DNA of 37,726 nucleotides from positions 1-37,726 of the forward strand of contig NZ_JACHFL010000028.1 in the NCBI RefSeq assembly GCF_014201875.1, read 5' to 3'. The notes below the pieces were generated by a model. The model was not told where the DNA came from. It ran no database searches and saw nothing but the letters and a program-made list of their open reading frames with translations. Position numbers and translations under genes: made by a program. Shown here piece by piece: positions 16,435-24,702 of the stretch (the first letter of the stretch is position 1; the number at the start of each line of letters is the position of its first letter). The DNA comes from Deinococcus humi. Lineage in GTDB: Bacteria; Deinococcota; Deinococci; Deinococcales; Deinococcaceae.

Positions 16435-16983
16435 TTAAGTCAATAGCGATGCGGAAAAGGGCGTTCCCCGGATGAAGGCCAAGGGCAGGGCCTTGCGGCG
16501 AATGCGCTGACAACCTACTATCAACCGCTTTTTTAACTCGCTGAGTGACATCGCACAGAAGTTTCCCATTACGTTCCGCTTGAGATCTGCCCAGATCAGT
16601 TCAATCGGATTCAACTCCGGCGCATAGGGCGGCAAATACACCAGAGACAGGCGTTTGTGCAACTGCACAAACGCCTGCACCGCCTTGGCCCGGTGAATCA
16701 TGGCCCGGTCCAGCACGACCACCACTTCGCCGGCCACATGGCGCAGCACGTGCTGTAAGAAGCTGACGACCTGAGGAGCGCGCACAGCGCCGCGGTGGGT
16801 GTGATGTAGAAACCGTCCATCTGTCGTGATCCCGCCGATCACCGAGAGATGTTCCCAGCGCAACTTCGTTGGAATGATCGGCGTCTGGCCGCACCGCCCC
16901 CAGGTGCGCACCTTTGTCGTTTTCAGGCTGAACCCGCTCTCGTCCAGGAACAGCACGGTCGCGCCCTCAACAACCTTTTTTTT
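16435..16983 (-). CDS. IS630 transposase, catalytic part (orfB, copy 1)
   Basis: DDE catalytic half of a Tc1/mariner-like transposase: FLDESGFS gives the first Asp, VVVLDRAMIHRAK the second and LPPYAPELNPIELIWADLKRN the final Glu. It has no good start codon of its own near its beginning. It is expected to be expressed as a fusion with the helix-turn-helix part (16967-17461) by slippage on the run of eight A (16976-16983): with seven A the two frames would join as EKKVVEGATV. The C terminus runs almost to the IS tip. Confidence 0.82.
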   Translation of the reverse strand, partial: KKKVVEGATVLFLDESGFSLKTTKVRTWGRCGQTPIIPTKLRWEHLSVIGGITTDGRFLHHTHRGAVRAPQVVSFLQHVLRHVAGEVVVVLDRAMIHRAKAVQAFVQLHKRLSLVYLPPYAPELNPIELIWADLKRNVMGNFCAMSLSELKKRLIVGCQRIRRKALPLAFIRGTPFSASLLT

Positions 16984-17461
16984 CCAACGCCTCGCCTTGG
17001 ACGCGGACCCAGCTGGCGATGTCGTCTTCGTTGCGCTCAACGGCCCGCAACGCGGGCCGTTGATAAGAGAAGCCCCAGCGTCTGAGTTTCCTGGAGAGGT
17101 GCGCTCGGTCGAGCCACACCCCGTACTTCACGCCGATCACCTGGCGAATTCTTGGAATTGTCCAGCCATGGGTGTCGAAGCCATGCGAGCGGGCGTCCTC
17201 GTCAATGATCGCCGCCATCGCTTTCTGTTGCTCGGCCGTAAGCCGTTCAGGGCGTCCAGTCGCGCGGGAAGCGTGCAACGCTTCCTCGCCATCGCGTTTC
17301 AGGCGGGCACGCCAAGCACGGATGGTGACTTCAGCCACGCCGAATTGCTGGCTCAGATCACGCGTCGTGCGTGCGGAATCGCCGAGAGCGGGCTGAGCGG
17401 CGAGCCGTCGTTCTTCCTGTTGGGCGCGGGTGAGGCGGCTGGGCCGCCAGGGAGAAACCAT
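16967..17461 (-). CDS. IS630 transposase, DNA-binding part (orfA, copy 1)
   Basis: N-terminal part with a helix-turn-helix of the IS630 type (TTRDLSQQFGVAEVTIRAWR) and a second one (WTIPRIRQVIGVKYGVWLDRAHLSRKLRR) that bind the IS ends. It stops three codons after the poly-A run (EKKGC). Start at ATG 17461 (MVSPWRPSRL) is preferred; an in-frame ATG at 17488 would add nine residues. It overlaps orfB in another frame. Confidence 0.8.
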   Translation of the reverse strand: MVSPWRPSRLTRAQQEERRLAAQPALGDSARTTRDLSQQFGVAEVTIRAWRARLKRDGEEALHASRATGRPERLTAEQQKAMAAIIDEDARSHGFDTHGWTIPRIRQVIGVKYGVWLDRAHLSRKLRRWGFSYQRPALRAVERNEDDIASWVRVQGEALEKKGC

Positions 17462-17491
17462 CACAGCGTATGCTTCATCTTGATGCATGAA

Positions 17492-17953
17492 TCAGTCGTC
17501 CGCTGTTGACGAGAAGCCCCACTCGCTGTACGGCACACCCGAAAGAGCGAGCGTAAGTGCGTGACGGACGTAGGGAATCATGGTCTTGGGCAGGTCGTCG
17601 GGCGCGAACCAGTGTAGGCCGGCGCAGTACTGCGGTTCTAGATTTATGGGTTCACCCATCCAGATGCGCGGCCGAAAGAACAACCCATACCGGGTCTCGC
17701 CGCCATCGTCGCGCAGATGCGTGACATGCACGAGGTCGAGGTCGTTCGTGTTGACCGTGATGCCCGCTTCTTCGCGTGCTTCTATGACGGCCGCAGCTGT
17801 GGAGGACTGCCCTTCATCTACGTATCCGGCGACGAGGGCATACAGCCCGTCCGCGTATCCGGTGTTCTGCCGGAGCAGCAGAAGCAGTTGTCCATTTCGT
17901 TCCAGGACCAGGTGAACGTTGGCGTGCATCCGAGCGGGTCGAGGGGAGGTCAT
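17492..17953 (-). CDS. Nudix-like hydrolase with altered Nudix box (153 aa)
   Basis: Nudix proteins cleave nucleoside diphosphates linked to another group. The fold pattern is clear: VHLVLERNGQLLLLLRQNTGY, then the box region GYVDEGQ (43-49) and IEAREEAGI (57-65), then THLRDDGGETRYGLFF. The core EAREE is present, but the usual Glu at position 49 is Gln and the usual Arg at 57 is Ile, so activity may be weak or changed. GAGAG lies 4 nt before the ATG at 17953; ATG at 17974 is an alternative. The stop codon abuts the right end of IS630 copy 1. Confidence 0.75.
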   Translation of the reverse strand: MTSPRPARMHANVHLVLERNGQLLLLLRQNTGYADGLYALVAGYVDEGQSSTAAAVIEAREEAGITVNTNDLDLVHVTHLRDDGGETRYGLFFRPRIWMGEPINLEPQYCAGLHWFAPDDLPKTMIPYVRHALTLALSGVPYSEWGFSSTADD

Positions 17954-18219
17954 AAGTCTCTCGAAGTCTGGCATGGTCTCGAGCAGGGACACCCCTGCTT
18001 GTAGAAAAAAGCTTCCGCGCACACAGGCCCTTGACTTGCTTACGGAGCTGTGCGTTGCTTCACTGGCTCGGGCTTCAGGGAGACCCCTCAAATTCAGCGC
18101 GTTACCGATTTACGCACAGATCAGTAGGTTCTGCGCCTTCATCTCAAATACAGCTGGACAGCGGACTAGGGTCTGTGCGACTGAACAGCGAGATAGGGCT
18201 GCGTGGTTCTGTGGTTACC

Positions 18220-18687
18220 TCAAGAGCGCGTGGTCCCCAACCGAGCGAAGTAAGAAGCCACATAGGTCTGGTAGATCGGCTTCAGAGCGTTGTCAAGCCA
18301 AGGATCTTCAAACGGTGGATTGCGCTCAAATGCTTCGGTCAGCAGTTGGTCAACCTCAGGAAACCGCCAAAAACGGCCATGAGCCAATGCCGTGCGAATC
18401 ATTGATGTGGACGAGTCATTGAGATCCTCGACATCGCACCAAATGTCATAGAGCCGACACAGAAGAGCAATAACTGCACCTTGGCGTAGGACGTCAATGT
18501 GGACCGGGAAGGAGGACTCGAACGAGGGAACAGCTTCAGCATCAAGATACTGATACGGATCGAACGTCCCAGTCTCAACGGCGTGTCCAAAGCCTGCATA
18601 GCTCTCCGCCATCTCGACATACAGGAAGAGAATGTCCCGCAGCGCCTGGGACGCTTCTGGATAATCGTGAAGGGTAAAAGTACGCAT
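18220..18687 (-). CDS. Unassigned helical protein (155 aa)
   Basis: The ATG at 18687 (MRTFTLHDYPEAS) is preferred because TAGCAT lies 7 nt upstream; an upstream extension of eight residues is possible. The protein is mostly helical with many aromatic residues (FWRFPEVDQLLTEAFERNPP), no signal peptide and no membrane segment. It could be an immunity protein; no family is recognised. Confidence 0.65.
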   Translation of the reverse strand: MRTFTLHDYPEASQALRDILFLYVEMAESYAGFGHAVETGTFDPYQYLDAEAVPSFESSFPVHIDVLRQGAVIALLCRLYDIWCDVEDLNDSSTSMIRTALAHGRFWRFPEVDQLLTEAFERNPPFEDPWLDNALKPIYQTYVASYFARLGTTRS

Positions 18688-18694
18688 CGCGCTG

Positions 18695-18700
18695 ATGCTA
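18695..18700 (-). promoter_or_regulatory. -10 box of a leaderless promoter
   Basis: TAGCAT on the minus strand, 7 nt before the ATG at 18687. It decides the start of that gene. Confidence 0.4.
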
Positions 18701-18792
18701 CGGTGCCACATTCGATGTCAGCCGCACAGACCTTAGTCGCCTGTCGTCGAAGGCTGGTGGCCATCCACCACCTGAGTCCCGTTGTGGTTGAT

Positions 18793-19755
18793 TCACAGTG
18801 GAATGCTTTCCCACGACTTCAGCCTGGGCCATTCCTCTCGGAATGTGGCGATGACGCGAGCCACCTCACCAAATGAAGTGGTCTCCCGCAGACGATCAAG
18901 GTACAGGTTTCGTTCCGCCACGCCCGTGGCCTCGAAGGCCCAGTACAGGCCCATCAGCGGATTGATAAACAACGTCGAAGCCCTCGTGCCGTGCGTGGAA
19001 TGGTAATTGCCGAACTGGCCGTCGACAGCATCGAGAATCGACGACGAGACAATGCTGGGAAAATCCGGCATCTGTGCATGGACAAATGACAGGACCTCAC
19101 GGTAGCGCTGCACTTCCGGCATCTCCGGGGTCAGGCTCCACGTCCCCAGATAGGCACCCGTGCGAGTCAAAGCAGCCACAGCCTCTAAGTACTGGGCATG
19201 GGCCACCCCGTGAAAGGTGTCCACACCGAAACCCAGACACACCAGCAGTTTCTGCGAGATCCCCTCAAGCATCTGTACCGCGGCCAGACTCACGGCGTCC
19301 TCTTCTGGCGTTCCCAACCCGGCCTCATCACCCCGCATGAGGCTGTCCGTTCCACCGTCAATGAGGATCACCGTATCGACACCATGCTGTTCAACGAGCT
19401 GCTTGTAAGCGTGGAGGATGGGTTGTACGCCGGTTCTCGCGAAGGCATACACAGGCACGTCACCGGTGTGGGCGAGCCACCGGGCCAGGTGCAGTTCTGG
19501 AAAATAACGGAGATCGGCTTGGGTCTGGGCCCGAACCTCGTACAACGCCTCACCCAGCTGCCGGGCGCTCGAGAGGTCCAGGCTGGAGAAGGAGAGATTG
19601 GCAAGGATGACCTGCTTCCCTTGGGCCTGGAGCGCAAAGTACAGCGGAAGGCCACAGAACAGATCAAACCCACCACCCGCACCAGCGAGCAGGACGGTCT
19701 GCGCCTGTTCGAGCCTCTGGAAAATGGGTGGCAGGAGATGTGTTCCGGGAGACAT
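18793..19755 (-). CDS. DUF1152 family protein (320 aa)
   Basis: Recognised by the N-terminal motif VLLAGAGGGFDLFCGLPLYFAL (about 21-42) followed by VILANLSFSSL, the hallmark of DUF1152, a widespread family of unknown biochemical role with a nucleotide-binding-like glycine-rich loop. Acidic residues in VILIDGGTDSLMRGDE (about 144-160) are also typical. Length is normal and the frame intact, so this is an ordinary housekeeping-like gene within an otherwise variable region. It is divergent from the WapI-type gene, with about 90 bp between the starts. Confidence 0.8.
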   Translation of the reverse strand: MSPGTHLLPPIFQRLEQAQTVLLAGAGGGFDLFCGLPLYFALQAQGKQVILANLSFSSLDLSSARQLGEALYEVRAQTQADLRYFPELHLARWLAHTGDVPVYAFARTGVQPILHAYKQLVEQHGVDTVILIDGGTDSLMRGDEAGLGTPEEDAVSLAAVQMLEGISQKLLVCLGFGVDTFHGVAHAQYLEAVAALTRTGAYLGTWSLTPEMPEVQRYREVLSFVHAQMPDFPSIVSSSILDAVDGQFGNYHSTHGTRASTLFINPLMGLYWAFEATGVAERNLYLDRLRETTSFGEVARVIATFREEWPRLKSWESIPL

Positions 19756-19835
19756 GTCCAGGAGACATTACCTGATTGGCACCTCGGCCTACAGGCCCCA
19801 GCAGGACCTCGTCGCTCTCGAATCGCGTGAGCTGT

Positions 19836-19841
19836 TACGCT
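19836..19841 (+). promoter_or_regulatory. -10 box deciding the WapI-type gene start
   Basis: TACGCT lies 5 nt before the GTG at 19847. It supports this start over the ATG at 19754, which overlaps the start codon of the divergent DUF1152 gene. Confidence 0.4.
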
Positions 19842-19846
19842 CTGGT

Positions 19847-20353
19847 GTGCTTCTGAAAGAAGGCCACGTGGCCGCCCACCTCAACGTCATCGGCTACCAG
19901 TTCCCTGAGCTGACTAACGCCGAAATGGACTCAGACTGGCTGCTGATTCACCTCCAGCTTCAATGGGGCGAGCATCGCTGGGAGCGAACAGACCCTGCCC
20001 TCACCACCTTCGAGTTGGCAGACATGGCGGCCTGGCTTCTCGAAGTCGCGCAGCATGCCGCCGTGTTTGGCGGGTGGAAGCACAACCGCCTCTCCACACG
20101 GTGCTTTTTCACTGAGCCCAATCTCGGTGTCGAGGCTTTGAGCGGGCACCCCACGGGACAGCCCGTCACGCTCCGGCTGTATCTCAGCGCAGAGTTCCTG
20201 CCGCCCTTCAATGCGCTGTTGCCCACCTACCCTTTCGAGGACAGCTCAGAGGTCTGGCTGGACTTTGGGGTAGATGAGGCTCAACTGCGGGCACTCGCTG
20301 ACCAGATTCAGAGGCAACTCCAGCGCTTTCCGGTGCGCGTCGGCCTCAGATAG
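19847..20353 (+). CDS. WapI-type immunity protein (168 aa)
   Basis: The N-terminal pattern LNVIGYQFPELTNAEMDSDW followed by LLIHLQLQWG, a Trp, and TTFELADMAAWL is what I associate with WapI-family immunity proteins, which protect cells from the nuclease tips of cell-wall-associated WapA toxins in the Gram-positive model. Here no WapA-like toxin is in the window. The frame is open far upstream, but the domain begins at the GTG at 19847, which also has a -10 box 5 nt before it. The family call is from memory of its motif. Confidence 0.65.
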   Translation: MLLKEGHVAAHLNVIGYQFPELTNAEMDSDWLLIHLQLQWGEHRWERTDPALTTFELADMAAWLLEVAQHAAVFGGWKHNRLSTRCFFTEPNLGVEALSGHPTGQPVTLRLYLSAEFLPPFNALLPTYPFEDSSEVWLDFGVDEAQLRALADQIQRQLQRFPVRVGLR

Positions 20354-20473
20354 CCTCTTCTTTGTTGAGCAGATTCAACCCTCGAGCTCGCCCCGCAGCG
20401 CGTCAAATCAGTTTGGCCAGGTCCTGTCAGGAGAGAGGGCTGGCTCTTCGCGCCCCGCAGTCCTGGGAGTGGG

Positions 20474-20479
20474 TAAGCT
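20474..20479 (+). promoter_or_regulatory. -10 box of a leaderless promoter
   Basis: TAAGCT lies 6 nt before the ATG at 20486. Confidence 0.4.
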
Positions 20480-20485
20480 CTTCGT

Positions 20486-20902
20486 ATGCCGTCCCGCTTC
20501 GTGATCGAGCCCGTAATCACCCATTTAGGCGAGGACGCGGAAGGTTATATCGAGGTTGACGACGCCGACTGCCCCCGGCAGCAGGTCAACCGCATTGCGA
20601 GCGCTGCCGACAACCTGCCCTTCTCCCGCGAGGGCTGGCTGTACGCCAGCGACGCGCACCCTGCCCTGTTGAGCGATCAGCGCATAGCGTGGGCAGTGGA
20701 CGAGGAGACGGTGGACGCCCCCGCATTCGAGGCCATGTGGGCGCAGGCCGCCGCACAGGAGCGTGTGCGGGCCCGCTTACCAATGCTGGACGTGATGATC
20801 ACCCTGGCTGAGGCGTGGGCTCGAAAGGGGGTCTCACCCGTCTGGGATCCGGAATTGGTGACGGCAGCCCACACGATCGGCCAGACGACGTCGCTCCGAT
20901 AA
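20486..20902 (+). CDS. Unassigned protein (138 aa)
   Basis: Clear ATG with a -10 box 6 nt upstream. The N-terminal half is acidic and beta-like (FVIEPVITHLGEDAEGYIEV); the C-terminal half is an Ala-rich helix region. No membrane segment or known motif. The next gene follows after 12 bp in the same direction, so the two probably form an operon. Confidence 0.65.
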   Translation: MPSRFVIEPVITHLGEDAEGYIEVDDADCPRQQVNRIASAADNLPFSREGWLYASDAHPALLSDQRIAWAVDEETVDAPAFEAMWAQAAAQERVRARLPMLDVMITLAEAWARKGVSPVWDPELVTAAHTIGQTTSLR

Positions 20903-20914
20903 CCCATTCCGGAG

Positions 20915-21226
20915 GTGGTGCACGCCACCGGGGAGAGCAGGAGGAGCCCGAACGGGGCGGCCGCCGTGGTCCATGACCGATCATCGCTGGCGGCCTTCAT
21001 CACGGCGCTCGCAGAGGACCGCTCTGACGCTGACCGGCAGGAGCAACAGCATCCCAACAGATATGCCTTTGAACGGGCCCATGGCTGGGAGGTGACCTCT
21101 CTAGCGGCTTACTTGTCGGCCCTCGCCCAGGAGCTGGAGGCAGCACCGACGGACGCCGTCAGCTGGGCCGGGCTGGCCCAGGTGCTGCTGGCCGCGAAAG
21201 GACGAACACCGATGGACGGGGCGTGA
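20915..21226 (+). CDS. DUF7660-like protein, immunity type (103 aa)
   Basis: The pattern of a short lead, VHDRSSLAAFITALAED, an acidic/polar loop and WEVTSLAAYLSALAQELEA resembles the small DUF7660 domain, common in toxin-immunity neighbourhoods. In the usual motif an 'E-N' pair stands before the second helix; here the sequence is WEV, so the assignment is tentative. Tandem GTG codons at 20915 and 20918 overlap a GGAGG, so a slightly different start is possible. Probable operon with the gene at 20486. Confidence 0.5.
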   Translation: MVHATGESRRSPNGAAAVVHDRSSLAAFITALAEDRSDADRQEQQHPNRYAFERAHGWEVTSLAAYLSALAQELEAAPTDAVSWAGLAQVLLAAKGRTPMDGA

Positions 21227-21452
21227 GCGTCTGACCGAACATCTGGCAGAGGGCGCAGCTTCACCTGGCGCTCGTCTTGCCATCCCCGGTGAGTGCCGCT
21301 CCGTCGCCTCCAGTGAGACAGCTCAGAGTTTGAAGCACGCCTCAGTCTTGCCCTGGTGCCTGCCTTGGGTGCATCAGGCGCTGCATGGCTTACTGTTGGC
21401 TTGCAGAAACTTCCGTGGCGCGACCTGGCGTGGGGAGGACCGATGCGAACTT

Positions 21453-22010
21453 ATGCCATTCTCAATCAACAGAATGTTGGCAGACCCTGGGGGGCCGATG
21501 GACAAGCTTGACTCAGATCGAGGATCTTCAGAGATAGGAGAGATGGCTGCCACTGAGCTGAGCGAATATCTGCAAAAAACTCCCGTGGGATCGGAGTTTA
21601 AATTGGAGCCTTCTGCAGACCTCTGCTTCATACTCGAACGGTACATTCCACAACTACTGTCTCAACGTTACCCAGAATGGGCGTGGGAAAGCTTAGATGG
21701 CATTTTCGCAGCTCATTCACAGAGAACTGATTCGAACACTGCTGAGATCGCCGGTATGTGTCTCCTGATCAGTGATCAGACGATGACACCGTTCTTCATT
21801 CGCCTCACTCTGAGCCCTTCCCATGATGCAGTTGCCTCATGCCACCTGCTTTTAGGCGAACCAGGGGGCGGTGCTCTCGGCATCTCTGGGCCGCCTTGTC
21901 ATTCGTTCAAGGCCCAGGGATTGCTGGAAACCGTGAAGGCACGGCTGCAGGGCATCCGCTGGTCTTACACGCTGACCAGTGAGGCAAAGACGAAAGATGA
22001 CGTGGGTTGA
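21453..22010 (+). CDS. Unassigned protein (about 185 aa)
   Basis: The frame is open from 21330, but the real protein probably starts at ATG 21453 or at ATG 21498 (MDKLDSDRGSSE). Curiously, the best ribosome binding site (GGGGAGG) serves an ATG at 21443 in another frame, which codes only 22 residues (MRTYAILNQQN...), so a frameshift between 21443 and 21498 is possible. The body (FKLEPSADLCFILERYIPQLL; GLLETVKARLQGIRWSYTL) looks like a compact alpha/beta protein of unknown family. Confidence 0.55.
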   Translation: MPFSINRMLADPGGPMDKLDSDRGSSEIGEMAATELSEYLQKTPVGSEFKLEPSADLCFILERYIPQLLSQRYPEWAWESLDGIFAAHSQRTDSNTAEIAGMCLLISDQTMTPFFIRLTLSPSHDAVASCHLLLGEPGGGALGISGPPCHSFKAQGLLETVKARLQGIRWSYTLTSEAKTKDDVG

Positions 22011-22303
22011 CAACGATCTGAGGAAATGAAGGGGACTCACGCGCGGTCCAGGGTGGCCAGTTCACAGGCGCCAGCCACTGGGATTCTGGCTGTACAGAGT
22101 ACCGTTCAGACGCTGTCTGGTAGAGCGCAGCAGAAGACCTTGACCACGTTGAAGCATGAATAACGTGGCTTTAGACCGGCCCAGACGTGCGTGTTGCACC
22201 CTCTATCATGCTGTTGATGGACGAAGCCGACCTGCACCCTGAACGCCTGGCGCATTTTGGCTTCACTGACGCCTGGTTTGAAGAGGGCATTCTCACGCAC
22301 CTA

Positions 22304-23347
22304 TTGATGACGGCGTAAGTGCGGGCTGATAGGTTGGAGGCGTGGCTGAATGGCATCCTTCCAAGTACTCCCGTGCCCAGCTGGAAGAACGCCGGCTGGC
22401 CGCGACCCCCTGGCTTCAACAGGGCACCTGGTTACAGCAAGACATCGCCCAACACTTCGGCGTCTCCGTGCACACTGTTAGCAACTGGAAGAAGCGGCTC
22501 AAACGCACCGGCAGTCTCCAGGCGACCGTGACCACTGGACGCCCGTCCCGACTTACCGCCACCCAACTCGAGCAGGTCCGCACCCTCCTACGGGAGGGTG
22601 CGCTGCAGCACGGCTTCCCCGACGCGACGTGGACGACTCGACGAGTCACGGATCTGATCGGGCGGCACCTCGACGTGTGGTACCACCGCGATCACGTCCG
22701 GAGAATTCTTCGCCAGCTGGGCTTCACGCCCCAGATGCCGGATGGACGGGCGGCTGAGCGCCACGAACTTCGGATCGCCAGCTGGAAAGAACAGGTAGCG
22801 CCGGAGTTGGGAAAAAAAGGTCGCTGAAGGCGCGACTCTGGTGTACCTGGATGAGGTCGGATTCTCGCTGAAAGGCGTGAGGCGACGGACGTGGGCGACC
22901 AGGGGCGTCACGCCCCTGGTCACGCTTCCAGCGAACTGGGAGAAGCTCTCGACCATTGGGGCCATCACGTCGGATGGGAGATTCTTCCAGCACACGACGT
23001 CCGGAGCAATCTCCAGTGGAGATGTCATTGGGTTCTTCCGACACTTGCTACGTCATGTCCAGGGAGAGCTTGTCGTCGTATTGGACAACGCGGGCATTCA
23101 CCGGGCGAAAGCAACCCAGGCGTTCGTGGAGCTCCACGAACGCCTGTCGCTGGTGTTTCTGCCGCCGTACGCCCCGGAGTTGAATCCGATCGAGCTCGTC
23201 TGGGCGTATGTCAAAAGGAATGTGCTGGGGAACTTCTGTGCCCGTTCGGTCGCCATGCTGAAAGCGAAGCTTATGGTTGCCTGGCAGCGAATCAGGTACA
23301 TCGAATTGCCTCGCCGGCTTATGGATTCCAACTTACGCCGTGATCAA
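22304..23347 (+). mobile_element. IS630-family insertion sequence, copy 2 (complete)
   Basis: Tips TTGATGACGGCGTAAGT (22304) and, reversed, TTGATCACGGCGTAAGT (23347) differ at one position. TA flanks both sides (22302-22303 and 23348-23349), the target duplication of the IS630/Tc1 group. Length is 1044 bp. The host gene reads in frame across the excised element. Confidence 0.9.
22342..22827 (+). CDS. IS630 transposase, DNA-binding part (orfA, copy 2)
   Basis: Helix-turn-helix part (WLQQDIAQHFGVSVHTVSNWKKRLK; ATWTTRRVTDLIGRHLDVWYHRDHVRRILRQ) expected to bind the IS ends. It starts with GTG about 38 bp inside the left tip and stops three codons after a run of seven A at 22812-22818 (GKKGR). 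The catalytic part continues in another frame. Confidence 0.82.
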   Translation: MAEWHPSKYSRAQLEERRLAATPWLQQGTWLQQDIAQHFGVSVHTVSNWKKRLKRTGSLQATVTTGRPSRLTATQLEQVRTLLREGALQHGFPDATWTTRRVTDLIGRHLDVWYHRDHVRRILRQLGFTPQMPDGRAAERHELRIASWKEQVAPELGKKGR

Positions 23348-23350
23348 TAA
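22814..23350 (+). CDS. IS630 transposase, catalytic part (orfB, copy 2)
   Basis: DDE half: VYLDEVGFS, VVLDNAGIHRAK and LPPYAPELNPIELVWAYVKRN provide Asp, Asp and Glu. A GTG at 22841 could start it alone, but the frame is continuous with KKVAEGATLV at the poly-A run; with six A instead of seven it would fuse to orfA. Its stop TAA is made of the duplicated target TA plus one host base, so the protein end depends on the insertion site. All active-site residues are present. Confidence 0.82.
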   Translation, partial: KKVAEGATLVYLDEVGFSLKGVRRRTWATRGVTPLVTLPANWEKLSTIGAITSDGRFFQHTTSGAISSGDVIGFFRHLLRHVQGELVVVLDNAGIHRAKATQAFVELHERLSLVFLPPYAPELNPIELVWAYVKRNVLGNFCARSVAMLKAKLMVAWQRIRYIELPRRLMDSNLRRDQ

Positions 23351-23668
23351 TATTGGACAAGCTCTGCGCCCGGTGGATAGAGGGAAATGACTTCAATCTA
23401 GAACACTACCGGTGGTTGGCGTTCAAGCAGTTCCTACGGGCAAACCGTACCCTGACCTCGACACAATTTGACCGCCTGTGGGCTCTGGGCACTTCGGATC
23501 CTGATCAGGCCATGGGACGTGCCATGCTGTTCGAGCTGATCTTGCGGCGCGACTGCCCAGGGACGCTGCTGGAGCGGGCTGCGTCGTCCCAGCACACCGC
23601 CTTGGCCCGGAAAAGCCAGCAGTTGCTGGCCCGACGATTCGCGAACACACCAGAAAGGTAAGGGAGAA

Positions 23669-24283
23669 ATGTCAGACCAGCCGGCATGGTGGGAAATCGA
23701 AGAGCCGGAGTACTCGCAGGTGTGGGACGATGTCAACCTGGCGTTCGACTTCAAGCCCAGTATGTCACCCAGTGACTGGCCCGGCTTTCGTGAACCCGTG
23801 CCCTCCGTCACCTACGCGCTCTCAACCGAATGGGACGCCGCCAGCAGCGAGGAGTTTCTCGCGTTGATGAAGGGGCACATCCGCACCTGTGCGCGGCCGG
23901 ACGAGTGGGTGTATGGGCTGGACTACCACCACACCTGCTGCCGGTATAACCCCCATCTGCTGGAAGAGCCTGAGCCGGATGAATAGGGATGCAGAGACCC
24001 CTGGGACGGGTTCATCCTGCCGAATGGGGACTATGGCATCACGCTGGCCGACGATTGGCGGTGGGGGACGCTGGGCCATCCTTGGGAGAAGAGCCTTTGC
24101 GTGTTCGGGCAGCCCTTGATGGATGCTGTGGCACGCGCCAGGCCGCGCCTCTTGGGGGCGTGTGATGCGGGTCAACGGACAGCGACTGATGCCATAGACG
24201 AACCAGAGCGGGAAGCGCCGAGAACTGTTGAAGGTCTTTTGAGTCGCCCCAATGGCACGGATCAAATAGAAGATTTCTGGTAA
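23669..24283 (+). pseudogene. DUF2716 family gene interrupted by an in-frame TAG
   Basis: Residues 1-105 carry the first DUF2716 motifs (TYALSTEWDAASSEEFLALM; EWVYGLDYHHTCCRYNPH). After the TAG at 23984-23986 the same frame continues with DPWDGFILPNGDYGITLADD and GTLGHPWEKSLCVFGQPL, which is the expected second half of the family. The upstream part alone would lack the conserved core, so the gene is broken or depends on readthrough. A GGGAGAAATG context gives it a good start. DUF2716 proteins are common in small-gene immunity clusters; the function is unknown. Confidence 0.75.
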
Positions 24284-24298
24284 TCTTTAGGGAGGTTA

Positions 24299-24684
24299 AT
24301 CACGGAAAGCATAGAAGTAAATGGGGAATTTGGTCAAATTATGATTTGGGACAGCGCAACAAGCGATATTTCTGACTGGGGTGGGTACGAAGACAAGCCA
24401 TTCGCTCGGAAAAATTCGTCTATGTCTGTTCGCACCAATAGTCCTCGTAATGGATCGGTCTTTATAAGAGTGTTAGACGCGAGTGAGTTGAGTAGTATAG
24501 ATTCGAAAAAGTGAAGATATGTTCAGAAATTGTAGATGTTCCTTCTGGTGAGTTGCAAATTGGTGACCTATTCGTTGAGACTTATATTAGAAAATCTGTA
24601 AAATCTTTGAAGGCAAAGATAACAGTATATGTGGATGAGCCCGACTATGCTTCGCTGGTCGATTTAGTTATACAAGAGCTTTAG
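24299..24684 (+). pseudogene. AT-rich small gene, split in two frames and without normal start
   Basis: A GGAGG box at 24291-24295 precedes ATC at 24299, after which the frame reads ITESIEVNGEFGQIMIWDS to SSIDSKK, stop at 24512-24514. In the next frame, a GTG overlapping this stop (GTGA) opens VKICSEIVDVPSGELQIGD to LVDLVIQEL, stop 24682-24684. The junction lies on a run of five A. The two parts look like one protein of about 128 residues split by an indel, with the usual ATG replaced by ATC. Two coupled small genes are the alternative. The AT-rich composition suggests foreign origin; a strong terminator follows. Confidence 0.5.
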
Positions 24685-24702
24685 GACTATCTGAGCATTC
24701 GA

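Larger units (their letters stand above)
16424..17495 (-). mobile_element. IS630-family insertion sequence, copy 1
   Basis: The left tip TTGATCCGTGCTTAAGT at 16424, preceded by TA, resembles the tip of copy 2 (TTGATCACGGCGTAAGT). The other end, near 17495, is less clear: its reverse (CTGATTCATGCATCA) matches only in part and no TA is seen next to it, so that border is approximate and may be eroded. It carries a split transposase gene and touches the stop codon of the Nudix gene. Confidence 0.75.
22208..23661 (+). pseudogene. Gene split by IS630 copy 2 (about 134 aa when rejoined)
   Basis: The 5' part (22208-22303) codes MLLMDEADLHPERLAHFGF through GILTHL. The 3' part (23350-23661) codes ILDKLCARWIEGNDFNLEHY through to LLARRFANTPER. 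Removing 22304-23347 and one TA copy joins the two in the same frame, giving one continuous protein with no lost residue. This proves that the element inserted in the gene with TA duplication and recently enough to leave it otherwise clean. The product is unassigned; it looks like a helical cytoplasmic protein. It lies directly upstream of the DUF2716 gene (8 bp), so the insertion may also affect that gene. Confidence 0.8.

Noticed and set aside
18499..18876. 125-aa + strand frame
   Set aside because: Antisense to the 155-aa gene and the DUF1152 gene end; no independent support.
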